This document shows positions 1 to 29,400 of a stretch of DNA of 64,000 nucleotides, piece after piece (the first letter of the stretch is position 1; the number at the start of each line of letters is the position of its first letter). The DNA comes from Ascaris suum (Eukaryota; Nematoda; Chromadorea; Rhabditida; Ascarididae): positions 1,858,501-1,922,500 of the forward strand of contig CM024172.1 of assembly GCA_013433145.1 (NCBI GenBank), in the 5' to 3' direction. A model generated the notes under the pieces. The model saw nothing but the letters and a program-made list of their open reading frames with translations, did not search any database and had not been told where the DNA came from. A program made the position numbers and the translations under genes.

Positions 1-2080
1 TTTGACCTACGTTGATACCTTGATCCACCTTCACATTTTGATCTACTTCGATCTACCATGACACTTTGATCCACCTTCACATTTTGATCTACCTTGATCT
101 ACCCTCATGTTTTGATCTACAATGACACTTTGATCCACCTTCACTCTTTGATCTGCCCTATCCACCACCACATTTTGATCTACCTTGATACTTTGATCCA
201 CCTTCACATTTTGATCTACCTTCATCTACCCTCATGTTTTGATCTACAATGACACTTTGATCCACCTTCACTCTTTGATCTACCCTATCTACCACCACAT
301 CTTGATCTACCTTGATACTTTGATCCACCTTCACATTTTGATCTACCTTGATCTACCCTCATGTTTTGATCTACAATGACACTTTGATCTTCATTCTTTG
401 ATCTACCCTATCTACCACCACATTTTGATCTACCTTGGTACTTTGATCTACCCTCACGTTTTGATCTACCTTGATACTTTGATCCACGCTCACATTTTGA
501 TCTACCTTTTTGATCTACCTTGACATTTTGATCTACTTTGATACTTTGATCTACCTTCACGTTTTGATCTACCTTGATCTACCCTCATGTTTTGATCTAC
601 AATGACACTTTGATCCACCTTCATTCTTTCATCTACCCTATCTACCACCACATTTTGATCTGCCTTGGCACTTTGATCTACCCTCACGTTTTGATCTACC
701 TTGATACTTTGATCCACGCTCACATTTTGATCTACCTTGATACCTTGATCCACCTTCACATTTTGATCTACTTTGATACTTTGATCTACCTTCACGTTTT
801 GATCTACCTTGATCTACCCTCATGTTTTGATCTACAATGACACTTTGATCCACCTTCATTCTTTCATCTACCCTATCTACCACCACATTTTGATCTACCT
901 TGGCACTTTGATCTACCCTCACGTTTTGATCTACCTTGATACTTTGATCTACCCTCACATTTTGATCTACCTTGGCACTTTGATCTACCCTCACGTTTTG
1001 ATCTACCTTGATACTATGATCTACCCTCACGTTTTGATCTACCTTGATACTTTGATCCACCCTCACGTTTTGATCTACCTTGATACTTTGATCCACCCTC
1101 ACGTTTTGATCTACCTTGATACTTTGATCTACCCTCACGTTTTGATCTACCTTGATACTTTGATCTTCACGTTTTGATCTACCTTGATACTTCGACTACC
1201 CTCACGTTTTGATCTACCTTGATACTTTGATCTACTTTCACGTTTTGATCTACCTTGATACTTTGATCTACCCTCACGTTTTGATCTACATTGATACTTT
1301 GATCTACCCTCACGTTTTGATCTACCTTGATACTTTGATCTACCTCACGTTTTGATCTACTTTGATCTACCCTCATGTTTTGATGTACAATGACACTTTG
1401 ATCCACCTTCATTCTTTGACCTACCCTATCTACCACCACATTTGATCTACCTTGGCACTTTGATCTACCCTCACGTTTTGATCTACCTTGATACCTTGAT
1501 CTACCCTCACATTTTGATCTACCTTGATACCTTGATCCACCTTCACATTTTGATCTACTTTGATACTTTGATCTACCTTCACGTTTTGATCTTTGATCTA
1601 CCCTCACGTCTTGATCTGCCATGACACTTTGATCCATCTTCACTTTTGATCTGCCCTATCTACTATTTTGATCTACCTTGATACTTTGATCTGCCTTCAC
1701 ACTTTGATCTTTCGACCTACCATGACACTTTGATCCACCTTTACATTTGATCTACTTTGATCTACCTTCGCATTTCAATCTACCTCGACCTACCTTCACA
1801 TTTTCATCTGCTTTGATGTACCACGCTTTAATCTGCTTTTATTTGCCCTCACTTTCTGATCTACTTTTATTGATCTACTCCCAGATTTTCATTTACCTCG
1901 ACACTTTGATCTACCCTTGCATTCTTATCTACTTTGATCTACCCCCACATTCTGATCTTCTTTGGTACTTTGATCTACCTTCACCTTTTGATCCGCTTTG
2001 ATCTACCCTCACATTTTTTCTGCCTCGATCTACCCTGACATTTTGACCTACGTCGATACTTTCACCTACATCCACCTTTA
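1..2080. repeat. 18-bp / 36-bp GATC-containing minisatellite array
   Basis: The stretch is built from an 18-bp unit of the form TTTGATCTACCTTGATAC alternating with TTTGATCTACCCTCACGT, so the working period is often 36 bp. Almost every unit carries a GATC. A longer block, recognised by CATGTTTTGATCTACAATG followed by a CTATCTACCACCACATT segment, recurs near 110, 232, 358, 587, 826 and 1374, giving a higher-order pattern. From about 1640 the units diverge and the array fades by about 2080; the left end lies outside the window. On the minus strand the unit reads as a hydrophilic hexapeptide (VDQNVR / VDQSIK) and on the plus strand as a hydrophobic one (IYLDTL). Both are repeatedly interrupted, so a non-coding minisatellite is the safer call. 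Confidence 0.9.
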
Positions 2081-2309
2081 CCTGTGCAATCATCTGGCGC
2101 ATTTTGTCAGATATATGCGAAGTGGCGAAAAAATCCTGAATATGAAAACTTTTTCGGAAAATGTCGTGCCATTCGACGCGCCAAGCAAATCCTTTGGAAG
2201 GATCCATAGCGTGTGGGGGAGGGAGGGGGGAGGAGTTTTTATGTAATTTTTGGAGATGGCATCGCGCGGCTAAACAGAAACAAGTGTGAGAGAGTCGAAA
2301 CGATGCCAA
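1929..2309 (-). CDS. Weak candidate: unique N-terminus running into VDQ repeats
   Basis: An open frame of 126 codons starts in non-repeated DNA at 2309 and runs leftward into the degenerate edge of the minisatellite. About 75 unique residues are followed by Val-Asp-Gln-type repeats in the same sense. It could be the start of a repeat-protein gene extending past the left edge, but the repeat frame shifts after a few units, no splice sites or homology support it, and the array edge is degenerate. I recognise no family. A chance frame is at least as likely. Confidence 0.15.
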   Translation of the reverse strand: MASFRLSHTCFCLAARCHLQKLHKNSSPLPPPHAMDPSKGFAWRVEWHDIFRKSFHIQDFFATSHISDKMRQMIAQVKVDVGESIDVGQNVRVDRGRKNVRVDQSGSKGEGRSKYQRRSECGGRSK

Positions 2310-2371
2310 TGCTTCTTCGAATGATGTTCACTTTCTTATAAACGTTAGAAAGGTTATATGAACCTATCCTA

Positions 2372-2487
2372 TATAATACGGAAGATGGTAAGCTATTTTG
2401 CCCTTTCGTCCACGTTAACGCGCCGAAGGCGCGAGTCCGTTATCCATGTCTTCGTCTTGTCTTTCCGAGCGCCGAAGGCGCGAGCTT
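2372..2487. repeat. GC-rich direct repeat, copy A
   Basis: A segment beginning with a ...TACGGAAGATGGTAAGC stretch and containing two GCGCCGAAGGCGC hairpin motifs separated by a TTATCCATGTCTTCGTC spacer. A diverged second copy in the same orientation lies at 2711-2835. The unit is much more GC-rich than its surroundings, which suggests a dispersed or mobile repeat family, but no transposase or LTR structure is visible. Confidence 0.6.
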
Positions 2488-2554
2488 GTTTTGTATTACT
2501 TGGCCTACTGTCTTTCTGTGACTTGGTGAGTGATGTGGTCTGCGAGAAAAAATG

Positions 2555-2599
2555 CGGGGGCGTGGCGCAGCGGCGCGTGCGTTGTTGTGCGCGCCCCCG
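2555..2599. other. GC-rich hairpin with a pol III A-box-like sequence
   Basis: Perfect 8-bp inverted arms CGGGGGCG (2555-2562) and CGCCCCCG (2592-2599) enclose 29 bases starting TGGCGCAGCGG, which matches the tRNA A-box consensus. The loop can also pair GCGC-rich segments. There is no B-box (GGTTCGA) at the expected distance, so this is not an intact tRNA gene. It may be a tRNA-derived relic or simply a stable hairpin inside the surrounding repeat element. Confidence 0.4.
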
Positions 2600-2710
2600 A
2601 CTTCCTCTATCAATCCCCGATGAATGGATTTTGATCCGATTTTTTTGCAAAATACTTCGCGTAAGATGTGGAAAAATGTGATACGTGAACAAGTGTAACA
2701 CGCGCATCTA

Positions 2711-2835
2711 TTTATTACAGAAGATCCTAAGCCATTTTACCCTTTCATTCACGGTATCGCGCCGATGGCGCCTCTCTGTTATCCATAACTTCGTCCCCTG
2801 CCTTCCGGAGCGCCGGAGGCGCGAGTCCATTCGTA
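2711..2835. repeat. GC-rich direct repeat, copy B
   Basis: The second, diverged copy of the 2372-2487 element: ATTACAGAAGATCCTAAGCC, then GCGCCGATGGCGC, TTATCCATAACTTCGTC and GCGCCGGAGGCGC. The order and spacing of the two hairpins are conserved although the sequence has drifted. The copies are about 337 bp apart and in direct orientation. Confidence 0.6.
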
Positions 2836-3134
2836 AGACAAATTTAACAGTAAATGACTACCAACTTGAACAACTGATACATTCTATGAAAGCACCCCGT
2901 AGGTATCAGTAGAAACATTTTCCTGGGAGAACTTCCTGTTCTGAGTTCCACGAAAAAAACTTTCTGCTCTAAAGAAGTAGATTTGAGGAGAAGGAGGGAA
3001 GATAAGGTCATAGCCGCTACGACCCTCATCCCCCTCTCCCCCTATAATATGTCACTCTCCACGTACACCAAAAACATTGATGAAGCTTAAATTAGCTGAC
3101 TGTACTCTTAAAATTTATAAACTAGTCTAAGCTA
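2836..3134. other. Region downstream of the Prickle gene, nothing assigned
   Basis: This is where the 3' UTR or a last exon of the minus-strand Prickle gene should fall. A minus-strand open frame at 2844-3029 follows a possible acceptor (...ATTATAG), but it does not resemble a Prickle C-terminus and ends without a prenylation box. No clear AATAAA was seen on the minus strand. Confidence 0.4.
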
Positions 3135-18545
<15,411 letters not shown>

Positions 18546-18549
18546 CCTC

Positions 18550-20368
18550 CTATGAAAAACACAAATTGTGATATAAGTATTTTCGAAAAACAAGCCGTAT
18601 AGAAATGACGAAACGGAAATCACAACAATTCAATGGGCAATGTTTACTGTTATATAGCTAAGCCTTTCATTACAATGATAATAGCGTCGTCTCAATAAGA
18701 AACGCAACGAAATAATCGTAAGAAAAAATCATGAAAGATTAAGGCGACAATTTTCATCATGGAGAGCAAAAATGAGGAAAAAGAACGACCGGATGGAAGA
18801 GAATTGCATTTGAATTTTTGTATATTTCATAATAAGACCGTTCAACTGCAATAAAAATTAATTGAGTATTATATTACAAATTTTCCTCAGATCTCTTTAG
18901 TGAAAAGTTTCACAAAGTCGATAGCTCGCTCAAACAGTCATAGGCAAGAGATGCAGATAGAAGTAAAATTACTCTATTGATCTAAACATCATGCATTATT
19001 CATCACCGACTTTACTAATTATGTTAAAATAGGCCTAGCTAGTAGTTGACTTGAATAGGTCAACTAAGCAATTCTTTAATAATATAAGTTAGAGATGAAA
19101 AAAATTCGTTAATATCAGCATCAGTGAAACGCAGCGACACTACTGAAAATACCACGAATGAAATCGTTATAACGGCAGTATGGATGTAAATTGTGACATC
19201 ATCTACTAATTCTGTTCATTTTTAAAATGGAGGTAATAATTTTTATTTGCACAGTAACGAGACTGGTATCGGTCGTTACAGATATTTAAGAATCGTGTGG
19301 TCGGCGAATAGTCACACTGGGCATGCCATTTTGTCAACAGAAGGCATACAAGCTGAATGACGATCAGATGAAGCCACCAAAGGGACAGGTTTGCTAGCTG
19401 AATAGCAAACACGTAGCAATAGGTAATCATCAGTGGTCACATATGCACCGCCTCCGCTGGAAAGACTACCCAATGCTTAGCCATGTGATCAACACCAGCC
19501 AGTCGTTAGTCGCCAGCCCATAAGCTCTCATGGTCACCTTTCGACGAATTGCATTTTACTGCGTATAAAGTTGTTCAAACTTCTAACTCACGTAATTTCG
19601 TGCAATTTGCATCGACCGATGCTACTTTAACATCCACTGGTCACAGCTTCAGTTACATCGTAGTTTCAGGTAGCGTCTTCCTCAATATCGTTCTAGAAGA
19701 AATACTAATATATGTGGAGAACCCACCTTTCGCCTTGCCTACAACTGTTGGCGCAACATTTTCGGAAGACAAAGAAATTTACGGGAAATATATGCAAAAT
19801 ATGTTCAGAAATTCGAAAAAAAAAACTAAAAACAGTAAAACATGCACATTTTTCAATGCCTCTTTCCCATTAGTTCGAAAAAGCAGCACCAGGCAAAAAT
19901 ATGAGTCTTTAGAGAACGACGCAAAAAACTCTTGAAATTTTGGGGGGGGGGGGGGGGTGTGGATACTTGTCACCCTCTGCAGCACAGTCATAACTGAAGT
20001 AGACGTCGCAGCTGTTCCTCTGCAACGACTGTGATACTGGAAATGTTAGTGTGTTCGATTATTGGAAGTTAATTCATTTACTTTTTTCCCAACATACTTC
20101 AAAGTGTTGAGCTCGATAAAAGCAAATAGGTCAGATAATATTTCAACTTCACCTCACAGTTAAACTGCAATATCAACGACTCTCTGTAAGGAAAGCGCCG
20201 GGAGTTTGAGTATCTTATGATGGCCCCGGTACAATAACCTCGACTTCTGAGATGATCAATACTGACAGGATCACCACAAAACGTTGACAACAAATATAGC
20301 AGGACAAAGCGCAACCAAGCTATAATATCAATGAACTGAATGGATGGCTATCATACATTTTGACGGCT

Positions 20369-20371
<3 letters not shown>
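18550..20371. other. Upstream of the Prickle exons, no gene assigned
   Basis: AT-rich DNA. A 128-codon plus-strand frame at 19549-19935 has no recognisable domain. A run of 16 G occupies 19942-19957. No promoter can be placed with confidence. Confidence 0.5.

Positions 20372-20456
<85 letters not shown>
20372..20456. repeat. (TA)n microsatellite, 85 bp
   Basis: Pure alternating TA dinucleotides flanked by unique sequence. The same motif as the tract at 4617-4726. Confidence 0.97.
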
Positions 20457-20459
<3 letters not shown>

Positions 20460-23400
20460 ATATTACTTCAGATTTACTTTAATCAATGACGTCACTTTTC
20501 AGCATTCCTTCGGGGTATAACAAAAACGACCATACGATAAGGAGTGCTCTATGTCAGTAAAATGTGTTAAGGCTATCGCGGAATTTTCTATTGAAGTGAT
20601 TTTGATACAATTTAATGAATATGAAAAGATCCCTCATTTAACAACTATCATTTATTGAGGAATCAAGCACAAGCTGCTCTGATATCGCTGGACGGAATCT
20701 CCCCAGTAACAAATATGATAAGCCAATTGTTTCATTAGTTTACGCCAAGCCTCGATTCTAACAACAGGATTCTAATAACCTAGGATTCTAACAGCGATTT
20801 CCTAGGACGAAATTTTTTAATCCATAGTTAACGCAACGTAAAATGGACATGGAAAACAATACAGACCCTTCTCCTACCACTTCCTCATACCGTACCTTCT
20901 CACCACAATGTTAGCTCCTGGAGATGAATTATATTCTTCACGATTTTACCACACTTAAACGAGAAGATTAAAAATGGGAGGCGCATTGGTTATGACGCAA
21001 AGAGAACGGGAACATGTTTTTGTGCCGAGATGAGCGATTAGTCGTCACCATCACAACGTCGAACCGTTGTGGAAGGGGCACGATACATAATATGAAATCA
21101 CCGGTGAAGTATACAACCAACCGAAATCACGAACAACCCAAATCACACTGACCATACTAAGATATTAGAGGGGTGGATTCTTCCATCGAATGCATCTTTA
21201 GAGCACCTTTGTGCACCGATCACCACTATTTCGAAGTGGAACCAGTATGAGTAGGTGATGCTCGCCTAAGGAACACAGGCACAAATTGTGCTTAGGAAAG
21301 AGATAAGCCGAGATCCAATGCTGTGTAAGTTGGCCACGTAACAGGCAAGATGGATGAGTTGTGCGTAAATGCGATTATAATGTGAAAGCTGCTGGAAGAT
21401 GGCATTGCAAATCCGACTGCTTCATATCACTAGCTCCGTTCTCTCGATCAGCCTCCCATAGCCTCAAATGCATAACCTCTTTCATCGTAAACACTTCAAG
21501 AATACCTAACCTGTTAAGAATGGAACACTAATAGTCTTTAGACTTTTGTCTCGGACATCTAACTTTTGACTTCAGTGCTGAGGATTTTTGAGTCATAAAT
21601 TTATTGGTACCACAACAACTTCAAGAAATATGAAAGACCATAAGTTAAACTCGCCTAATTTATAGCAAATGCAACGTTGATTTGGGCACGAGATGAATGT
21701 GGGCTCATGCATGAATAAAGCAAGCATTATCTTCACTTAATTAGTAACAATGCTTCTAGTTGCAACGAACTATGTTCGTTGAATGCGATTGAATAAATTG
21801 AGTATACAACAAAAATGTTTCGATAAAGATGTTGATATTGTGTGATTATGTGCAATTATAACATCACAAATAAATGTTAAATTATTGAAAACATTTCCTT
21901 CTAGTCTTATTCATGAAAAATTATCCCATAATGCGGCTAGCTCACGCTATCCTATACCTACATCTCAAGGTGTCGCTTATAATTCATCATCAATACATAA
22001 CACTTCTCTGATCTTCTATGGAATTCAATCGCTATGGATAGTATTCTGCTAATGTGAATTAGAAGAAAGAATTATTTGTAAGTGGCAATAGAATGGGACA
22101 AATTTTGCTCTAATAAAAGCAAATCACCAACGACTTACAAAATGTGCGAACTTTATATTTCCTTAACATTGCTAGCGGAAAAAATATTCGTGAAGTGCAA
22201 AAAAAAAAAACCATACACAATAAACAGTGAATAAAGATAAAACATATGGAGAAGCATAAAAGGGAAGCTGGCACGAAATGCGTGTTTCTTTTTTTCTCAT
22301 TTGACGAACTCGCCATCAACACATAATAAATATAAAAAATTAATGCCTTTATGATCGAGGAGCTCATTAGCGCAAATCAAATTTTCTTCTGCACTTCGAT
22401 CGATATAAAATGCTTATAAATCGTTTTCTCATTGAATGTATCTCGTTTTTTTTTTTCTTTTTAAAGCGGATAAATTAACGTAAAATGTGGTATAATAAAT
22501 CAGTTATGTGAACATTATATCCATCAGATTTGCAAATTCTATTCTCTATGGTTTTCAGTTCGCAATTACCCGATAGATAGACATGCGAACACGTGTACAC
22601 ATTTGCATACGCACCGTCACGATAGCAGCTAAACGCATTTTTACAAAGAAAGAGTCAATAAAGCGGAAATCTCATAAATGGTAATAATTGAAATATGCAC
22701 CTCTAAGAAATAGATTAATATTATCATATTTTTACGTGTAATAATGCCTCACATGCATTACTGAACAAAGCTTATCGTTTCTAAGGAAGAGCTAATAGAA
22801 CGGGAGAATAAGAATGGAAATATTATAATGAAACTAATTTCTAGATTTTTTTTTTTTGCTATTACTTTCTATTTCTCAATGAAATTTCAAGCTTTTGTTA
22901 GTGAAAATCGTCACAGAATATTTTAGCAACATAGAAGATGAAAAAGCGACAGCAAAAGATTTGCTCACAATTTGAGAGTATTCGAGCGTTTGTTAGCAAA
23001 CAATTGTGAAACTTTGTAATTCATATGGGAATAGCATAACTCTTTTATTTATGCCGTTGAATAGCGCAAAAAGCCACAGATCTTGAAAGAATGATCGATG
23101 AAGGCGTAATAGTTGACAAAAATGAATGAATTTTGGCAAATATTGCTCAATGTTCGTTGATAAAATTCGACATAAATTCGGTTCCCCCAAGAGATAAGCG
23201 GCGTCAAGACGAAATGACAAATTAAGATACGCAACGGTCATTTATTCAGAAACGTTGCTACGCATTTATCACTCACATCGCATTGCTTATGCTAAACTAT
23301 TTCACATATTTGTTCCCATATAAATATGACTCATTTTAAAACATATTAACCATAATAAGCAATTGAAGCATAAACAATAGAAATTTTCAAATCCTCCCCC

Positions 23401-26400
23401 CCCCCCCTTTGAAATGAAATTTTCATGCATCACCTTTCCGCAATAAAAAGCTAGATTATTTACAAGGTCGTTTATTTATTCGATATCGACAAATAAGATA
23501 TGAATATATTTGTTGGAAGTTATGATAGTGTTCATTGATTATTGATACATTGAAATCAATGGAAACTCTGTTCAATGATTCATTGTAATTTTATTCCTTA
23601 TTTTTTGAAAAAAAAAAAACGGAAAATTTCGTTCAAATTGTATGATGATTATTTTCGGCTCTGTGCACAACGAAAATGAACGTATGAAGGCGATAACTCA
23701 ACGGATAAGCATCTCGAGATGAACGTAATTATAGAAATGAGTAGCAAAAGAGAATATTAATAAAAACTGTGATGCCTGATTCGTTGCATCATTTAAATAA
23801 GCCTATTTTATCAAATATAACAGAATAGATGAGATGCTCAACGGCTGGCACATTTATGCTAAATGCCAAAAAAGTATGTCATGCCCAAAATAAAGAACTC
23901 TAACAAATACGATCCATAAACAATCATCATACGTTGTACAGAGAGAAAGAATACAATACGGTTGAACACAACGTGATTATGCGTGAACAGATGCGAAAAG
24001 GTGGAGCTTGATTGAGTACCTGTTAATAGAGGTCGTCCTCAGAATTGACAGGTTATTTCGTGCTTAGGTAACAATTAGTTGAAAGCAACAATGCCCAATT
24101 GCCCAAATGATCGACACGGGTAAATCAAAATGAACGCCTTCCTCGCAACAATTTACGCCGTAAATTGTTGCTTAAGCAATCGGAGAGGTGGGCGATAGGT
24201 GAGTAGGTGGATAATCCTTTATCTAAGGGCATGCACAAAATACTCCAGCAAATTTTTTTGCAGTAAACTTTCCAACTTTCAAGGCAGTCCGTTGGCACTA
24301 CTAACTAAAAACCAGAGAAAGAAACATTATGCGATTTCAAAAACGGATATTACGGTTTCCTTATCACTTTTTAAAACTATCCGCTTAGAGTAAATCACGT
24401 CTTTGAAAGACCTGAGTGGAAGTAACGATGGGGATAACTTCAAGGGAAATAACTTATACTACAAAAAAGAAGTACATCTACTCTGAGGGCGATCGTATTA
24501 TGTGCATATATTGCAATATCGCCTTGTTTAAACGTTAATGCCGGAGGCTTTCTGAGTAGATACTTAGAAGTTGTTTTGGAAAATAGCGCATAAGGATAAT
24601 ATCCCAATGTTACCACAAGCGCACATTTTTTCAAGAATCATTATCACCGACAATCTACCATATTTCTAAGCTTGACGCGCCGTCAAATAATTTCACTGCA
24701 ATCGTAAGAAGGAAAAGAATTTAACGTATCAACTATATCACTAATAGAGGTCGCACTATCATTTCAGTCACTAACGAAATGGAGCTAGCAGACTTCACTA
24801 TTACGCTGCATAACAAAGACAGTATGCCTATTTTAATTCTCTTCATAGTGTTTTGCGTAGTAGCAAATTCACCTGCGCAATACGCTTTTAAATCATCAAA
24901 ACCCCACGAAAAAAGGCTGATACACAAAGAGAACAAAACATTTGCAAAGATGCGAAGTTAAGTACTGTGAAGATAAAAAAAACAGGTGGAGCAACCGTCA
25001 ATATGCACTTCTGCAGCACTTTCATAAGCTCCATCTATAGCGCAAACCAACAACAAATAGTGAATATGTATTTGTATTAGCCGTATTGGCCAAATAATGC
25101 CCTTTATACTAATCGCATGGACCGCTCATTCAAACCTTCCACTATAGTTTCGTTTTTCAGCCTGAGCAGTCACCAAATCTCTTCAAATGTGGCAAAACTG
25201 ACAGCAAAATTCGTGCGAATTTTTGAATACATTAGAACGCTTATAGTCTTTGAAAGCTTGTGTATCAAACCTGAAAATCGGAGAGAACCGGTCATTACAT
25301 ATACAATGTATGTCTATCGAATTTTGAAGCTCCGAGTTCAGTAACTAATAAGTTGGAACTATCAAACATGTGAGGCCACAAACACAGACATACTCATACA
25401 CATGCATATAAACAGACACGACATCACCACAATTTGCTTTGCAAACGTAAATTCGCAAATGCGCATGAAAGCTGTTTATTTTTAAACCACATCTTTACTA
25501 AGGCATGCGTAATAATTGTATTACTCCATTTATTAAATGTCTATGAATATGCGATATGCCATTCAATGAAACAGTACTATTTTATAAACGATTATTGGTC
25601 TAATGCGTTATATTTTATAGTTGAAATGGAAAATCATGCAGGATATAGGACATCTCTCTGAACGTTTGCTATAAATGGGCATATTTTCTTATGTAATAAA
25701 TGAACGAATTTTTCTCTAAACTTCAAAATACTTTTTGAATTCAAATATTAATATTTGCTATAATGTACGCAAATAACTGAGACAAAATTCAAAACTTTTC
25801 TAGGGTTTCTTCAGTAGAAAAGAAGGAAATCACTAACGAAAACAGGCGCATCTATAAGGACGAACGTTGATGAGAAGAATAAAGACTCTATTGCCAACAT
25901 TAGAAGTATTTCATAATAATAACAGAGACATGAACAAGGGCAAATGAAAGAATATTTTAAAACATTGCCATAGAAATTTGTAGACTCACTAAGAGCGAAA
26001 AGTTTTGCACTGTGAATTATGGCAAACAAAATAGCGATCAAAAATTTTAAAGCATTAAATATCAAGCATTAAAAAAACAGCGATCAAAAAATTTTAAATA
26101 TAGGATTTTTACCTATCGAAGAAAAAGATTTGTCAAAAATTAGTTATTCACTTTCGAGATGCAAAGCTGCCGACACTGTCAACGCGACAGATTTTTGAAC
26201 AAATATGCATTAGTGCTGCATCGGATATAAATCTCAGCTTAAGCGATCCGGAAAGATGGATCGCGGAAGCCACAGAATAGACAGAAGTCCTCCTCCGCCT
26301 AAGACTCGGATCTCGAGGGTCTTCAAGGTAGAAGGTGCTCTCGTTTGAACCTGCAGCCTAGTAAATTTACGATTGCATTCGTTGTTCGAACTCATGCCAT

Positions 26401-29400
26401 CTAAAGTGCTAATATTAGGTATTAAAAATTAAAATAGTAGCCCAAACCAGCAACACAAACGACGAGAAGGTGTCATGACAAATTTCGCTTTTGAATAAGG
26501 GTCTTTTATAGAAGGCTTCAAAGTGTAGATAGATTATGATAGTAAGCTCAATAAGTTTTATGTGCTGGGACACTATTTCTCCTACTGAAGGGTAGTCTGT
26601 GCACCAGAAGTACACTGTGGGGTGATGAGCCTCAGTGGTTGAGAGATTTTTTAAAACTATGAAATTCTGATAGGTAATTCAAAAGGAACTCGACGCGACT
26701 ATCCACTAAAGAAACAAACGCAAAGTGTCGTTGTGAATTACCGAAAGTGAATTTATGATCGTAAAGGAAGATTTGTTATCACGAATCGAAGTGAAGGTGC
26801 AATAGAAAGCGATGAGTTGCAAAGGACACATGCCTCAACCACTAGAATGTTGCTCTATGTATTCACGCAATGATTTATACTCCCGTTTAGAGATAAACAC
26901 TCCGACAACTGCATTCCATAGAGCTTAGATGATGCATAACATCGGATTGAGTAATGAAAAAAAAAAGTCTAAAAATTCTAAAGAATCACAAAATATTTTT
27001 ATATTTATAGCTATTTTTCAAAGCAATTAAATACATCGAGCCACATACTCAATGATTAATATAGATCCAATAATGAAGAAATATATATGAAAATGACTTC
27101 AGAAATTTCAAGTTGATATCTATAAAATATTTTCTATACAAAATGTTCATCGTAATGCGATGCATTGCTTCGATTCGGTTATATAGAGTGAGTCCTATGT
27201 ACTATTAGTGCATACATGTGCATAATGCATAAAACATGCGTAAGCAAATGCAAATGACGGTAGTGAATTATTGATGGTCACATTGTTGTCGTTGTGAGTC
27301 CACTAGCAATTAAACCCAACTCGAATGTCATAGTTACCAATCGTTTAACCTAGAATAGGTGTGCTTTATGTTTCAAGGTTATCGGCTCTAAATGCTTTGC
27401 TGCGCAACTACTATGATCGAGCAAAAGCTATAGCTAGCTGTGCTTGCACACAGTAATATCCTAAGGGCTATTCCATTGAATATTTTAGGGGTCAACTTTT
27501 CGAATCTTAGATAAATTTACTTCTATAAATGACTCGTGACGCATTTGACACTAGACGCATGACTTCAACTTGTCGTTTTTTAATGAACCTTTCACATCAT
27601 TCCATACCAATCTCTCCCTCTGCCTGATTCAATCCCTACTGTGGAACTATGCTTAGCGCATTACTCAAGTTAACTGTAAATCTTTTCACTCAAGCGTTAA
27701 AGGTATATAGTGTATTTTCCAACTATGACCGTTTGATGAGTGAATCGTAGAGAGACTAACAAAGGTGAGTGACCGTCTGTGGCAATGGTGGGACAGTTGC
27801 GCCCCATTGAATTGCAAATTGCATACACAATTTGGATGAATGCACCGGGGCAATGCCCGCCTATGCATTGCTACACAATTTATGGCTTCGCTGTGGGAGA
27901 AAGTTCTTTTTTTTTGTGCAAAATACTTCTCGCAATGCGATAAATCAACGCTGCTTGACGCCGTTTCATTTTATCCGCAGCATTTTTTTCCTCTTCCCTT
28001 CCCATTTGAAACTCTCAAATTTAACTCATTTAACTCAATTTAACCCTTCCATTTGAATAACAATGATGAATATAGGATAGAATTCTTCCTTGAAATAAAA
28101 AAAAAATCTTCTTAATAACCCAACGTCTTCATATTCGAAGCTTTTCAATATAGGTATATTTCCACCGGAAAATTTTCTTTCTAACAATACCTATTTTTAT
28201 CGATATGAATTCACTCTGAAATAAGAAATATATCCTTAACTCTTTTTTAGTTTTTAATTTAATCGTATTTATTTAAAGGCAATAAAATTACTACGATTAC
28301 TTTCAAGTGAATAAATATGGCTTCGAGCATTTTCTTGTATGCCTTTGGTAGATAAAGCCAATTTTTGCGATAATATTGTGGATTTGATATTTGAATGCCA
28401 CATCCAAAAGCTATTTCTATATATATCTGCTAGCATATTAGGTTGGAGGAATACGAGTCCATTTAAACAATGTATAGTTGTTCATTTCTGCTAGTATTAC
28501 ACCAGTCCGCCATGAGATAGCCGCTAAAAAACTGGAAAAAATCAATGAGCGCCCATCCATCATTCTATCATTTTCGAAGTTTTAATGCCCAAAGAATTCG
28601 ACTATTCTGATAGAAACGGCAAAAAAAACAAGGTAGAAGGACATTTGGCTCTCATTCAATAGCAGTCTTCATCAACTGCCATAAGGGAGATGAAATGAAA
28701 TATCGCTTTTGTTGAGAGGATTCCATCCAACAAGGGGGTCGTCTCACAAAGTTGCCACTCGAAATGCCATTCATGATTTATCTCTAGGTTATTCAACCGT
28801 CCATTTACTCCCTATCAAAAAGACGATCACTGAATAAAGAGAGCGTTTATTTCTACTTAGCGATGTGCATCAAAGTACAACAATTTTTGCTTCGCAAGTA
28901 TATGGCAGTTAGACGATATCAAAACAGCTTCACACCATTTTTGTTGCAACAATCCAAAGGGAAAATTTGTTATCCGGGTAACTTATTGTCCACGATGAAA
29001 GGTTGTGATTTTCGGAATTTGCAGGACGTTATCAGTGAAAGGCAAACTGTAAGACGAGCAGTATTTTACAGCAACACATTTATCATTCAACTTGTAAAGT
29101 ACCGAAAAAGGTAAAAGCAGGGTCTCAATTTTCATGCCACCTTTCCGCATCACGTCGCCTCTGACTTTTATACTACTGCTGATGTTGGCATAGTGCTGGA
29201 ACATGTTGAAATAGGTTGGACTAATCTGGACAAAATGCACAAAAATAATTTCACTCCGAGAATTATGATGTCAAGTTAGAGAAATATGCAAAAGAATATT
29301 TGTAGCCAAAAAATGCAGAGATGTCGCAAAAATTGGACGAAAATTCTGCAAAACTGGCTAGAAACTAGAAGAAAATTCCATATAGTAGAGCAGAGTGGTG

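Noticed and set aside
574..1624. Plus-strand IYLDTL-type frames in the minisatellite
   Set aside because: Simple translation of an 18-bp unit without stops. No unique flanking sequence, start context or splice sites.
1..2080. CRISPR-like regular repeat
   Set aside because: Units are contiguous 18-mers with no unique spacers, and the genome is eukaryotic.
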